From NCBI GenBank assembly GCA_015057615.1, contig SVEA01000102.1, forward strand, positions 1 through 64,000: 64,000 nucleotides of DNA, written 5' to 3'. Made by a program: the position numbers and the translations under genes. The DNA is from Lachnospiraceae bacterium. Its GTDB lineage: Bacteria; Bacillota; Clostridia; Lachnospirales; Lachnospiraceae. Shown piece after piece: positions 1-10,100 of this stretch. The notes under the pieces are model-generated. The model searched no databases. It was not told the DNA's origin and was given only the letters and a program-made list of their open reading frames with translations. How positions within the stretch are numbered: the stretch's first letter is position 1; every line of letters begins with the position of its first letter.

Positions 1-158
1 GATATCCGATAAGGAGTATTTGCATTCGTTGGTACTTTGGCTCCGTATTTTGGAGCCTTATGTACCGCTACGTAATGAATCTTAAGCGAAAGCGTCTCCG
101 ATTCGGATACATTTGACGAAATCATAACATGGTATACATGGTAGGTGAGAACAGTAAC
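1..158. mobile_element. Right part of a MITE-like element (copy 1, cut by window start)
   Basis: This stretch matches 58631-58788 with only three differences that I can find (positions 52, 143, 148). The downstream copy shows that the full element is about 205 bp with terminal inverted repeats, so the left ~47 bp of this copy lie outside the window. It ends with a slightly altered right terminus (GAGAACAGTAAC against GTGTGAACAGTAAC). Internal pairing is preserved: GGTAC..GGCTCC/GGAGCC..GTACC forms a hairpin at 31-65, and TATCCGA (3-9) pairs with TCGGATA (103-109). No open reading frame is evident, so it is non-autonomous. Confidence 0.75.
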
Positions 159-188
159 TGAAAATTATAATTATTGTATTAAGACATA

Positions 189-217
189 TTGACTTATTAA
201 ATTACGTAAGGTAAGAT
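189..217 (+). promoter_or_regulatory. Predicted sigma-A promoter of the first glycan operon
   Basis: TTGACT (189-194), a 17-nt spacer and TAAGAT (212-217) resemble a vegetative promoter. It is the best match upstream of the FAD oxidoreductase gene and lies just before a phased TGAAA array, the arrangement expected of a repressible promoter. The leader to the start codon would be about 200 nt. Apart from the array and the hairpins at 380-417, I see nothing else in 159-432. Confidence 0.5.
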
Positions 218-226
218 ATAGTACAA

Positions 227-260
227 TGAAAAAAAGTGAAAAATAATGAAATTATATGAT
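227..260 (+). promoter_or_regulatory. 10-bp-phased TGAAA direct repeats (putative DeoR operator)
   Basis: Reading in 10-nt steps from 227 gives TGAAAAAAAG, TGAAAAATAA, TGAAATTATA and TGAT. The first two units also occur, in the same order, at 14215-14234 next to the binding-protein promoter. A related array lies at 11639. One-turn helical phasing places every half-site on the same DNA face, which suits a multimeric regulator. The DeoR-type protein encoded at 10550-11284 is the obvious candidate, but that link is inferred. Confidence 0.5.
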
Positions 261-379
261 ATACTATGATTTTTTATAATAACATCAGCTTAGACCGTAT
301 GCATCCAAGAATTCCATGATGCGCAAGAACTGCCAGGCTAAATTCCATGTTACGTAAAAGGGCGCGCAGAAACGAGGTT

Positions 380-417
380 AAGGTTGAAAGAATTTTATCC
401 TTTCAACCTTTGAAAGG
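380..417 (+). promoter_or_regulatory. Two mutually exclusive leader hairpins, one covering the Shine-Dalgarno
   Basis: AAGGTTGAAAG (380-390) pairs perfectly with CTTTCAACCTT (400-410), an 11-bp stem. The right arm can instead pair forward: CCTTTCAA (399-406) with TTGAAAGG (410-417). The second hairpin would bury part of the AGGAG ribosome binding site (415-419). The first would free it. There is no U-run, so this looks translational rather than terminator-like. The ligand or trigger, if any, is unknown. Confidence 0.45.
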
Positions 418-432
418 AGTATGGTTATAAAT

Positions 433-3261
433 ATGAATACAATACATAGTTTACCAATAATTCATACTACCGATTATATTGTATTAGGGGGAGGATTAAA
501 AGAACTGGCAGCGTGTATTCACCTAGCCAGATGCCATAAGAAGGTTCTGCTGTTAACGAAAGAAACATTTTTACTGGAAGATATCTGCGATAGGGCATGG
601 AGCGTTCCGATTCATCCGGACCGTATTAAGAAAAAAGCGGAGGAAGTCTGTTACCGCTATGGTATAGAAATTCTATATCAAGTGACACCTTTGGATATAG
701 TCAGATATGAAAATTATTCTTATTTACGAATTGGTAGCAAAGCGGGAATTTGTGGTATTAAATGCAGTGACATTATCGATGGCTATTCCAATCGAACAAG
801 CATAAACAACAATTGCTTCTACATGCATATCCTAGATGGTGCAAAGATCTGTCAAAAGAAATTAATTCAGGATCCGAAGTTAAGAACCGAATACGAGATT
901 TCTCTTGTTCCCGGAGCTTATGAGGAGCATCACAGCTTATTAGAAATCAGAATAAACGGCAATAGGAATGATAAATCACTGGTATTATGGAAAGAACATT
1001 GCTTAGAAATTTTTCGTTGGCTAAAACAAAATAGAGCCGGATTTGAAAATGCAAAACCGGGTCGCTTTGCCGGAACGATGTATTCGTCTGATTATAATTA
1101 CAAAAGAGAATATAAAAAAGGAATTGAAATGGCAAAATTACCGGAAGGTAATCATAGTAAACCGATAGCCTATTATCCGAGCAAAAAAGAGGTAATCTCT
1201 ATCGAAGAAGAGCCGGTTGCCTATAATGCAGAGCTAAATCTGCGCGGGTATGATTTGATTGCTGCGCCCGATCTATCCATTCGTTCCCTAAAGCATTATG
1301 ATGTTGTGGTTGTGGGCGGCGGAACAGCAGGAGCTATGGCTGCATTGCATGCGGCAAGGAATGGTTTGAAAACGATACTGCTGGAAATGAACCATGAATT
1401 GGGCGGTACGTCTACGGTAGGCGGAGTGAGTACCTATTGGTTTGGGAATCGATACCGGGATGTTGAGGAGATTGATCAAAGGCTGGATGAAATCTATCAA
1501 TACTATTCCATAGAAAGGAAAACCGGTATCTGGAGTAAATATGATGATTGGAATCCCGGCATGAAAAGTATGCTTTTGGAAAAACTATGTTTGAATGCAG
1601 GGGTTACGATCGAATACGATGCAATATCCTGTGCAGTTTTACGTAAGAAAAAGTACGGCAGGGTAACGGGAGTCATAGCTGCCACAGAGGAGGGGCTTTG
1701 CTGCTATAAAGGTAGTTATATCGTAGATGCTACAGGAGATGGGGATATCGCTTCCTTTGCCGGAGCAAAATCTTTCTATGGTTCCGAACGGGATTATGCG
1801 ACTTATTGGGCTTCCTTAGCACAGTATCCTTCACCAGCAAATTATAAGAATAATTTTTCGTCAAGCTTAATTGTTTCGGATCCTTTCGATTATACCAGGT
1901 TTATTCGTATAGCTAGGTTAAGAGGTAATACGATGTATGATCATGGAACCTATGTTAGTCCAAGGGAGTCAAGGCATATCCAAGGGAAACAAGTAATTAA
2001 TCTTAAAGATATCGTTACCTATCGTACGTATGAAGATGGAATTTATACCTGCTTTAGTAATTATGATCCCAAAGGGAAAGTAAATGCTGATCTAGTCTAT
2101 GCAGGCGTACTACCGCCGCAGATAGGGATACAAATTCCTCTTAGAGCATTACTGCCTGTTGGGGAAAACGGTGAAATTATGGGCGGAATAGTAATAGCAG
2201 GAAAAGCAATTTCCTGTACGCATAATGCATTTCCCAGTATTCGAATGCAACCGGATCTTATGCATCAGGGAACGGTTATCGGGATACTATTATCAGAAGC
2301 AATTAAGAATAGGAAAGACCCCCTTGCACTTAATATGGGAAATCTTCGTAGGTTAATAATTGAAACTACCGGGGATCTGCTTACTTTACCAAACCACTCT
2401 ATGAGCCTAAAAGAAGCCGTTTGGTGCGCTTCCTATCATGACAGAACGCAATGGGTTGACCTAGAGTTTACAAAAAAGGTAACGACACCGGAAAGGTCCT
2501 TGCAGATTATGACTGCGGATTCGGAAAAAATTGTACCTTTACTGAGAAAGAGATTTGCAGATTGCCTTAATAAAGAGGAGACGCTTAACGTAAGAAGGCT
2601 TGCAAAATATTTGCTATGGCATGGGGATGCTTTGGGTGTTAAAATAATGATACAATCTATTCTTCATGAACTGAAAAGTACAAAAGGGCTTCCGGAACGA
2701 AAAGGATGTACAACCTGTACCCAATTATTGCCGGACCACGGAGTAATGCCAGAAATGGTTTATGAGTTAAATTTGCTTGCATGGTCTTCGAATCAGGAAA
2801 TAATGGAACCGTTTGCTTTGATCTTGGATAGATTGAAAAATGGGGCGCGGGACTACGTGGATATTAGAAAAGGAATTTACCATTACATAGAAGCTTTTCC
2901 TTATGTCGCTGAACGAACCGGTAATAAAGAATTTATTTCCATGTTGATTACACTGAGCAAATTTGAAGAATTTGAGGAAGTATTACAGAATTATACTTGT
3001 CATTCTTTACTAACAGAAAGGTTACAATATCTTTTATTGTCAATTTATCGAGCAATGGCCAGGTGCGCAGCAGCAGAAGGATACCAAGGTCTGATACAAA
3101 TGTTATCCATCGATTCCCTGCCGGTTTCTGCATCTGCCTGTAAAGAACTGATCACCTTAACAGGAGAAAATTATGGTTTATGTACACAGCATTGGATGCA
3201 GTGGTTGAAGAACAATAGTTGCTGCCTGCTCCCTAAATTAATAAAGGAAAAGATTTGGTAG
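433..3261 (+). CDS. FAD-dependent oxidoreductase with two Rossmann-type motifs
   Basis: The protein resembles the FAD-dependent oxidoreductase family often annotated in carbohydrate loci (FAD_oxidored type). A clear dinucleotide-binding motif, VVVGGGTAGAMAALHAARNG, starts near residue 288. It is followed by ELGGTSTVGG and a second FAD motif, DATGDGDIASFAGA. An extra N-terminal segment carries another Rossmann-like stretch (IVLGGGLKELAACIHLA) near residue 15, whose role is unclear. The last ~250 residues look helical and I do not recognise them. I prefer ATG 433 (942 aa) to the track start at 421, which lies only 1 nt after AGGAG; 433 gives 13 nt. It heads a four-gene run with NagA, GH2 and GH38. 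The substrate is unknown. Oxidation of a sugar or glycoside is possible but is only an inference from context. Confidence 0.75.
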   Translation: MNTIHSLPIIHTTDYIVLGGGLKELAACIHLARCHKKVLLLTKETFLLEDICDRAWSVPIHPDRIKKKAEEVCYRYGIEILYQVTPLDIVRYENYSYLRIGSKAGICGIKCSDIIDGYSNRTSINNNCFYMHILDGAKICQKKLIQDPKLRTEYEISLVPGAYEEHHSLLEIRINGNRNDKSLVLWKEHCLEIFRWLKQNRAGFENAKPGRFAGTMYSSDYNYKREYKKGIEMAKLPEGNHSKPIAYYPSKKEVISIEEEPVAYNAELNLRGYDLIAAPDLSIRSLKHYDVVVVGGGTAGAMAALHAARNGLKTILLEMNHELGGTSTVGGVSTYWFGNRYRDVEEIDQRLDEIYQYYSIERKTGIWSKYDDWNPGMKSMLLEKLCLNAGVTIEYDAISCAVLRKKKYGRVTGVIAATEEGLCCYKGSYIVDATGDGDIASFAGAKSFYGSERDYATYWASLAQYPSPANYKNNFSSSLIVSDPFDYTRFIRIARLRGNTMYDHGTYVSPRESRHIQGKQVINLKDIVTYRTYEDGIYTCFSNYDPKGKVNADLVYAGVLPPQIGIQIPLRALLPVGENGEIMGGIVIAGKAISCTHNAFPSIRMQPDLMHQGTVIGILLSEAIKNRKDPLALNMGNLRRLIIETTGDLLTLPNHSMSLKEAVWCASYHDRTQWVDLEFTKKVTTPERSLQIMTADSEKIVPLLRKRFADCLNKEETLNVRRLAKYLLWHGDALGVKIMIQSILHELKSTKGLPERKGCTTCTQLLPDHGVMPEMVYELNLLAWSSNQEIMEPFALILDRLKNGARDYVDIRKGIYHYIEAFPYVAERTGNKEFISMLITLSKFEEFEEVLQNYTCHSLLTERLQYLLLSIYRAMARCAAAEGYQGLIQMLSIDSLPVSASACKELITLTGENYGLCTQHWMQWLKNNSCCLLPKLIKEKIW

Positions 3262-3297
3262 CATTTATCATAATAATTATTAAAGGAGGAATCAGAT

Positions 3298-4419
3298 TTG
3301 ATTTTCAAGAACGCAGATGTATTCTACAATAAGGGTTTTCAAAGGTTGGATGTAAAAGTAAAAGGAGATGTTATTACAGAGATAGGTGATAATCTTGAAG
3401 GGGATGAAACCGTTGATTTAAACGGAAAGATGCTTTTACCGGGATTTATTGATTTGCATTCCCACGGACGGGAAGGCATTGATTTTTCAACAGCGGCTCC
3501 GGATGAAATGGCAAAACTGCGTTTGTCTTATGCAGAAATCGGAGTTACTTCCATTTTGGCAACCTCAATGACAATGGAATATGAGACAACCGGAAATATC
3601 ATGAGAAATATTCGTCAGGCAATTGAGGCAAATCATCCGGGAAGTCGTATTCTTGGAATAAACATGGAAGGTCCTTTCTTGGGAGCGGATCGAAAAGGCT
3701 GTCATGACGAGCATTATTTACTACCTCCGGATCAAAAAACCTTTGCGAATTGGGATGCCTTATCGGGTGGTCATGTAAGAATGGTAGATATTGATCCTAA
3801 TTTACCCGGTTCCATGGAATTTATCAAAGAAAATAGTAAGTCAAAGGTGGTATCCATCGCTCATACCAGCGCCACCTATGAGACTGCAAGTGAGGCAGTA
3901 AAAGCAGGAGCTACGCATATTACTCATATATTTAATGCTATGAATGGCCTCCACCATAGGGATCCGGGAATTATTGGTATAGCATGTGATTATCCAGTAA
4001 ATGCGGAAATGATATGTGATGGAATTCATATTCATCCCACAGTGATCCGAATGATGTTTAAATTGATAGGAGACCGTCTTATTATTGTGTCGGATTCCAT
4101 GAGTGCGGCAGGTTTAGGAAACGGGGAATATGAATTGGGCGGTCTGAAAGTGTTTGTAAAGGATAGAAAAGCCACCCTATCCAATGGTACAATTGCCGGT
4201 TCAACAACAAATGTATTTGAAGAAGTTAAGAATGTAATTCGATTTGGTGTTACGAAGGAGAAAGCCATCCTAAGTGCAACATTAATTCCTGCCAAGGCTA
4301 TTCATGCAGAGAAGGAAGTGGGAGATATTGCCGTTGGTAAAAAGGCCGATTTACTAATTGTAACACCGGATTTTACGCTGGAACAAGTATATATCGGCGG
4401 TAAAGTGTTCAGCAGATAA
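3298..4419 (+). CDS. nagA: N-acetylglucosamine-6-phosphate deacetylase (copy 1)
   Basis: NagA removes acetate from GlcNAc-6-phosphate to give glucosamine-6-phosphate. The amidohydrolase metal site is visible as HSHGREG near residue 54, followed by NMEGPFLG, AHTSA, THIFNAMNGLHHRDPG and the catalytic-Asp segment VSDSMSAAGLGNGEYELGG. Length (373 aa) is normal for the family. The start is TTG at 3298, supported by AAAGGAGGA 7 nt upstream. The gene lies 36 nt after the FAD oxidoreductase gene and before a GH2 beta-mannosidase, which fits degradation of Man-GlcNAc glycans. A second, roughly 86% identical copy is at 56626. No nagB is present in the window, so deamination must be encoded elsewhere. 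Confidence 0.92.
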   Translation: MIFKNADVFYNKGFQRLDVKVKGDVITEIGDNLEGDETVDLNGKMLLPGFIDLHSHGREGIDFSTAAPDEMAKLRLSYAEIGVTSILATSMTMEYETTGNIMRNIRQAIEANHPGSRILGINMEGPFLGADRKGCHDEHYLLPPDQKTFANWDALSGGHVRMVDIDPNLPGSMEFIKENSKSKVVSIAHTSATYETASEAVKAGATHITHIFNAMNGLHHRDPGIIGIACDYPVNAEMICDGIHIHPTVIRMMFKLIGDRLIIVSDSMSAAGLGNGEYELGGLKVFVKDRKATLSNGTIAGSTTNVFEEVKNVIRFGVTKEKAILSATLIPAKAIHAEKEVGDIAVGKKADLLIVTPDFTLEQVYIGGKVFSR

Positions 4420-4526
4420 ACAGAGCTATAACAGAGCTATCCCTCATAAAATCAGCTTCCTATACGCTTTGGGAATGCGGATGTCGTAGGGTTAATAAAA
4501 AACCATGAATTTATGGGAGGTTACAT

Positions 4527-7061
4527 ATGAATAGAATCTACTTAGACGGAAATGACTGGATGTTTAAAGAGTTTGTCGGATTGGATTGGGTATGGCGTAA
4601 CTCAGAAAAACCGAATACAAAAGATGTTCGTTGGTGGTATAAGGCGACGGTACCGGGATCTGTTTTACATGATCTATGGCAGGCAGGAAAGGTACCGGAT
4701 CCCCATTATGAGCTAAATTCTAAATTGGTGGAGTGGGTACCGGAAAGAACTTGGGTATACAAAAAAAGCTTTTCAGTTCCTGAGAAACTATCCGGCAAAA
4801 AAATAACCCTTTGCTTTGAGGGAATCGATTATTCTGCATCAATTTTCCTGAACGGCAAACCTATGGGAAAGCAGGAAGGAGAGTTTATACCCTGGGAAGT
4901 GGATGTAACGGATATGCTGTTGTATCATGAAGACAATCTTTTGTCCGTGGTAATTGATCCGGCTCCTTTTGAACAGCCCCAGGTTGGTAAGACCTCCTTA
5001 GTTAGAACGCATAAAACACGAATGAACTATTGGTGGGATTTTTGCCCGCGCATGATCCACCAAGGTATCTGGGATTCGGTTTACTTAAAGATAACAGGAC
5101 AGGCAGTACTGCAGGAGGTATATTTAAGTGCCAAGTTAAATACGGATTATACCAATGCTGCTTTGACAGCTGAGGTGGAGGCAGAGGCGGAAGATGGCTG
5201 TGAAATAGTCATGAAGGTACAGGAGCAAACGGTTACAGGTAAAATCCATAGAAGGAAAGCAAAACTAATACTGGCTATGAATCATCCAAAGCTTTGGCAG
5301 CCAAATGGTTATGGAGAGCCTTACCAATATCATGTTACGTTTGTTTTAAAAGATAGAGCAGGAGAGCCTTCGGATAAAAAAGAATTGAAATACGGTATTC
5401 GAGAAATTACGTTTGAGAAAAATGAACGTTGCAATCCGAATGCTACACCATTTGTCCTTAAAGTAAATGGAAGAAAAATATACATCAATGGCTACAATTG
5501 GGTTCCCATCGATGCCATGTATGGCGTTGAACGCCCTGAAAAATTGAATCGACTCATAAAACTAGCCAAAAATGCGCATACCATAATGTTTCGTGTCTGG
5601 GGCGGCGGTCTGATTGAAAAGGATGCATTCTATGAAGCTTGTGCAGAGAATGGTATTTTAATCTGGCAAGAATTTATTCAGTCAAGTTCCGGAATTGATA
5701 ATAAGCCTCCGGAAGATCCGAGTTTTATTCATAGGTTAGCAGCACAGGCGGAAATTATCGTTAAGCGGAAACGAAACCATACTGCATTAGCGATATGGTG
5801 TGGAGGGAATGAACTCTCGGACTGGGAAGGTAACCCGGTGGATAATTCGGACCTATTGATTCGTAAATTAAAGGAAGTAGTGGAACGCCTTGACCCGCAA
5901 CGAAGATGGCTTCCGTCCTCTCCTTCCGGTGGAGTATTTAACAATTCGGTCAAAAATATTATGGAGCAACCGGATATGCTGTGGGATGTTCATGGTCCAT
6001 GGGAACACCAAGGGCTGCAAAAACATTGTGAACTATATAATATGGGGACCTCTTTATTGCATAGTGAATTTGGTGTTGAAGGCATGACCAACAAAAATAC
6101 GCTGGAGAAGACAATAGCAAAAGAACACTTGCTGCCGGCGAGCAAGGAGAATGAAATCTACTTTCACCGAGGTGCATGGTGGACGAATGAGCCATTAGTG
6201 CAAGAGATGTTCGGAGGACTAGATGCTATAGATCAAATCCGAACTGCCAGTCAGTATATGCAATATGAGGGATTAAAATATGCAATTGAAAGTAACCGCC
6301 GAAGAGCATATCAAAATAGCGGATCCTTCCCGTGGCAGTTTAATGAACCTTATCCAAATGCTTATTGCACCTCCAGTCTGGATTATTATGCAAATCCCAA
6401 ACCGGTATATTATGGCGTTTTAAGCTGCTATAGCCCGGTACATGTATCTGCTTCGTTTGCTTCCCCTTCGGTTGCAGAAAAACAAAGATTTACCTCCGAG
6501 GTATTTCTTACAACTTCTCTTTTAACCGATGAAATTAATAAAATTGGTGAATTGAGTCTGCAATGTGAAATAGCCGGAATGGATGGAAAAATCCTCTTTT
6601 TAGATAGGCGAACCTGTACTTTGCCTGAAAATAGCACAAAATTAGTTGTAACAATCGATCAGGATCTTAAGGATATTACATCGGATTTATTTTTATTGCG
6701 TTTGAAGCTGTATCACCCAAATGGCGATACAAATGAATGTATTGCAGAAAATGAATATTTATTTACAAAAGAAAAAGATCTTGGTTCGGTATTTCATATG
6801 GCGGCTCCTGTACTTACTATTCGGCAGCAGAGCAATGGAGTAACGCTATGCAATGCGGGGAATAATGCAGCACTATTCCTGTTCTTGACAGACAAGGGTT
6901 CCCTGCCGCAAAATGATTTTCTTTATTTTGGTCATAATTATTTTTGTTTGCTTCCGGGAGAAGAACGGAACATTCCTATTACCGCAGACAGTGGAAGCAT
7001 TACCGGTAAGACAATATCGATTGAGAATTTTGTTTCAAATAATGATATAACGCTTCGTTAG
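4527..7061 (+). CDS. GH2 beta-mannosidase
   Basis: This is a cytoplasmic exo-beta-mannosidase of glycoside hydrolase family 2, expected to remove beta-linked mannose, for example from the Man-beta-1,4-GlcNAc core of N-glycans. The family layout is visible: an N-terminal sugar-binding beta domain (MNRIYLDGNDWMF, VPGSVLHDLW), an immunoglobulin-like middle, a TIM barrel with the acid/base motif WCGGNELS (Glu429) and the nucleophile motif LHSEFGVEGM (Glu514). FRVWGGGLIEKDAFYE is also typical of beta-mannosidases. At 844 aa it is the usual length and has no signal peptide. It is paralogous to the protein at 48440. GGGAGG precedes the ATG. The specific substrate is inferred from family and context. 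Confidence 0.88.
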   Translation: MNRIYLDGNDWMFKEFVGLDWVWRNSEKPNTKDVRWWYKATVPGSVLHDLWQAGKVPDPHYELNSKLVEWVPERTWVYKKSFSVPEKLSGKKITLCFEGIDYSASIFLNGKPMGKQEGEFIPWEVDVTDMLLYHEDNLLSVVIDPAPFEQPQVGKTSLVRTHKTRMNYWWDFCPRMIHQGIWDSVYLKITGQAVLQEVYLSAKLNTDYTNAALTAEVEAEAEDGCEIVMKVQEQTVTGKIHRRKAKLILAMNHPKLWQPNGYGEPYQYHVTFVLKDRAGEPSDKKELKYGIREITFEKNERCNPNATPFVLKVNGRKIYINGYNWVPIDAMYGVERPEKLNRLIKLAKNAHTIMFRVWGGGLIEKDAFYEACAENGILIWQEFIQSSSGIDNKPPEDPSFIHRLAAQAEIIVKRKRNHTALAIWCGGNELSDWEGNPVDNSDLLIRKLKEVVERLDPQRRWLPSSPSGGVFNNSVKNIMEQPDMLWDVHGPWEHQGLQKHCELYNMGTSLLHSEFGVEGMTNKNTLEKTIAKEHLLPASKENEIYFHRGAWWTNEPLVQEMFGGLDAIDQIRTASQYMQYEGLKYAIESNRRRAYQNSGSFPWQFNEPYPNAYCTSSLDYYANPKPVYYGVLSCYSPVHVSASFASPSVAEKQRFTSEVFLTTSLLTDEINKIGELSLQCEIAGMDGKILFLDRRTCTLPENSTKLVVTIDQDLKDITSDLFLLRLKLYHPNGDTNECIAENEYLFTKEKDLGSVFHMAAPVLTIRQQSNGVTLCNAGNNAALFLFLTDKGSLPQNDFLYFGHNYFCLLPGEERNIPITADSGSITGKTISIENFVSNNDITLR

Positions 7062-7102
7062 TTACCAAAGGCACAGAGAATTTTACAAGATATGGGGGTT
7101 CT

Positions 7103-10100
7103 ATGGAGGAATATAGAAAGAATAATAATCTAATATGGAAAATTGAAGATATGGATCAACTAATGGATACTTTTCGTAATCCAATGCCGTCAAAAGATTT
7201 TAGGGTAAAGGAAAAAATAGTTGAGGGATGGCCTTCCTTTCATGCTTCGGAAGCAGATCCGGATGGAAAATACATGGGATATAATTATTCGATCTATTTT
7301 GAAATGGAGGATATAACGGATTCCTATCTGCATATTGCCTGTATTGCATCCACTCCCCGTATACCGGATCTGAAAATTATGGTGAATGGAGTTTGCGGAA
7401 ATTATTATCCATACCCCGCCCCATCAAAGGATAAGGAAATCAAACCAAGTCATGCTCTGCATGCGGCGATCTATAATCGGGAGGATTCTTATATCTATCT
7501 TCCGGCTTCTTTTTTTCATAAAGGGATGAACAGTATGTCATTTATCGCAGTGGATAAAAAGCCGGTGAAGAAAATAAGGAATGAACAGGCCGTCCTTCGA
7601 TTGGACCGAATGGCAGATGCCTGTGGCTTTCATTACGGAGCATTGGAGTTATATAAGGCAGACGGTAGTCATAAGCAGAACCAATGTGAGATATTTCCTA
7701 GTGTAATCTATGTCAAAGACAATAAGGATAGGCTTGTGGAAAAATGTTTTGCTCGATTTGATAATTTGAATATCAAAAGAGAAAGGGCGGAAGGCTTTAT
7801 CGAGCTGACCTGGAATAATACCGCATTAACCATACCCTATTCTTTTGAAGTTCCTGCTTTTGGCCAGGTGAAATTACCATTTTTACTACCCGATGGGGAA
7901 GGCGCCGTTCACTATAAACTGGAGGGCGATCTTATGGGAAGCGGTGAATTGAAGCGTAAGCGAAAATGGAACGTCTATACAACGCCGCATGCACATACGG
8001 ATATAGGCTATACGCACAGGCAATGGGAAGTGGCGGAAAGAATGTGCCGTAATATTGATACAGCACTTGATTTGTTCCATGGAGATTATGCGGATTCATT
8101 TTCTTACATAATTGATTCCACTTGGCACCTGGAGGAATATTTAAATTCACGAAGCAAGGAACAGAAAGAAAAATTAATTGCAGCGGTTCGGAAAGGAAGC
8201 CTTGGCATACCTTTTAACTATGCGGATTTATTAACTTGGCTGCCCTCCTTGGAAGCACTGATTCATAATGGAGATTATACGGCAAGTGTATTAGAACCCT
8301 ATGGACTTATAGCAGACCGTGCAGATATTGTGGATGTTGCATCCGCAACCGGTTCCTATCCTGCGGTGCTTAAGGGGAGCGGGGTCAAATATTTACTCCA
8401 TGCAGACAACCAGGATCGTGGTCCGTTCCGTTTTAACGGAGGATTGCATAGGCATAGTCCTTTCTGGTGGAAAGCACCGGATGGAAGTAAAATTTTAACC
8501 TGGCTTGCAAGAATGTATTGTGAGTTGAAAAAAGTTTGTGGATCGCCTGCTTCTAAGGAAGCAGCGGAAACCGGGCTTGAGATGTGGCTCATGGATTATG
8601 AAAGAGAAGATTATATTCCGGATGCGGTAATCTTATATGGGCAGGAAGCGGATAATACCGACATGGATACTCGTACAGCTGCTTTTTTGGCAGAATGGGG
8701 CAAAGATGTTGTCTATCCGAAGCTAATACCATCGAACGGAAGTTCTTTTTTTGAATATGTCGAACAGTTTTCCGACCGCTTTAAAGAGTATTCCGGTGAT
8801 GAAGGTGCATACTGGGAAGACGGAGCAGCCTCCAGTGTTCTGGAAACATTTGCTGTAAGGCAAGCAGATGCGGGAATCCGTTGTGCTGAGATATTAGATT
8901 CCCTTGCTATGTTTTACGAGCCTCAGCTACGTTTCCCGTTTGAAAATTACCAGGAAGCATGGAAGCAGGTGCTGTTATATGAGGAGCATACTTGGGGTGC
9001 ATTCCTATCCGGCAGTGATCCAGATTCCTTACTGCAAATGGATCAATGGGCAGTAAAGAGTCATATGGCTTCACAGGCGATTCAGTGGAAAAATCGTTTG
9101 CTAACGCAGGCGGCAACTCGAATTAGCTTAATGTGGAATAATGAATCGAGAGAAATCGTTGTTTATAATCCTTATAGTTTTCCTGTACAGGGGTATGTAA
9201 CGGTCGAATTTGCCAAGGGAGAAACCATATATGATACCAAGGGAATAGAAGCAGGATGGGAAGAAATCAGTAGAACGAAGACACAGGTTGTAGCAAAACT
9301 ATGGGTAGAGCCGATACAATCCTTTTCCTATCGTAGATATTTACTGCGAAAGGAAGCCTTTCATGACCTTAGCGGAAAGTATCAGGAATCCGCAGTACAA
9401 GGTACTGCTTCGATCGAAAATAGGTGGTATACGGTTTCCATTGATACGGAATCCGGAAGCATCACTTCCTTCTATGATAAAGAATTAAATCGTGAATTAT
9501 GTTCCGGCACTTCCTTTGGCAAGGTTCTATATGCTCGCGGCGGGGAGGGAACTACCCTATTAGGAAACCGCCCGGGCTTAAGCCGTGAAGGAGCGGAAAT
9601 GATCCCTTGCTTTTCACCGGTCAAGGCGGTAAGAAAAATATCCGCGGTAGGCAGCAGCATTATCCTCTCGGGTACTGCGGTATTGGGAAATATGGAAGTG
9701 GTTTATACGCTTCCGAATAACGAAAAAAATCTATGCCTGGAGTACCGCTATGAGAAAGACGAAACGGAGGAACTGGAAGCGGTATATGTTGATTTGCCAT
9801 TTCATCTGTCAGAGTGTGCGGATGTACTTTCGGATAGTCAGATCGGATGGGTTGATTGGCAGAAAGATGTATTACCGGGAGCGTGCAGAGAATGGCTTCC
9901 GCTGCAAACATCCATATTAATACGGGATGACCAATGTGATGTTCAAATAGCTTCCCCGGATGCCTTTCTATTTACGGTAGGAACACCGGTGAAGGGCCAA
10001 TGGATTAGTGACCTTGAGACGAGAGGAAATCATATCTATTCCTACGTACTAAATAATTATTGGCGCGTAAATTATAAAGGGAAACAAGGCGGTAAAATAC

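Noticed and set aside
1-158. Riboswitch or conserved ncRNA
   Set aside because: The structured repeat has terminal inverted repeats and a target duplication in its complete copy, so a mobile element explains it better. A secondary RNA role remains possible.
4420-4526. Possible terminator or riboswitch between nagA and GH2
   Set aside because: The CCCTCATAAA and TTTATGGGAGG segments pair only partly, and no T run follows.
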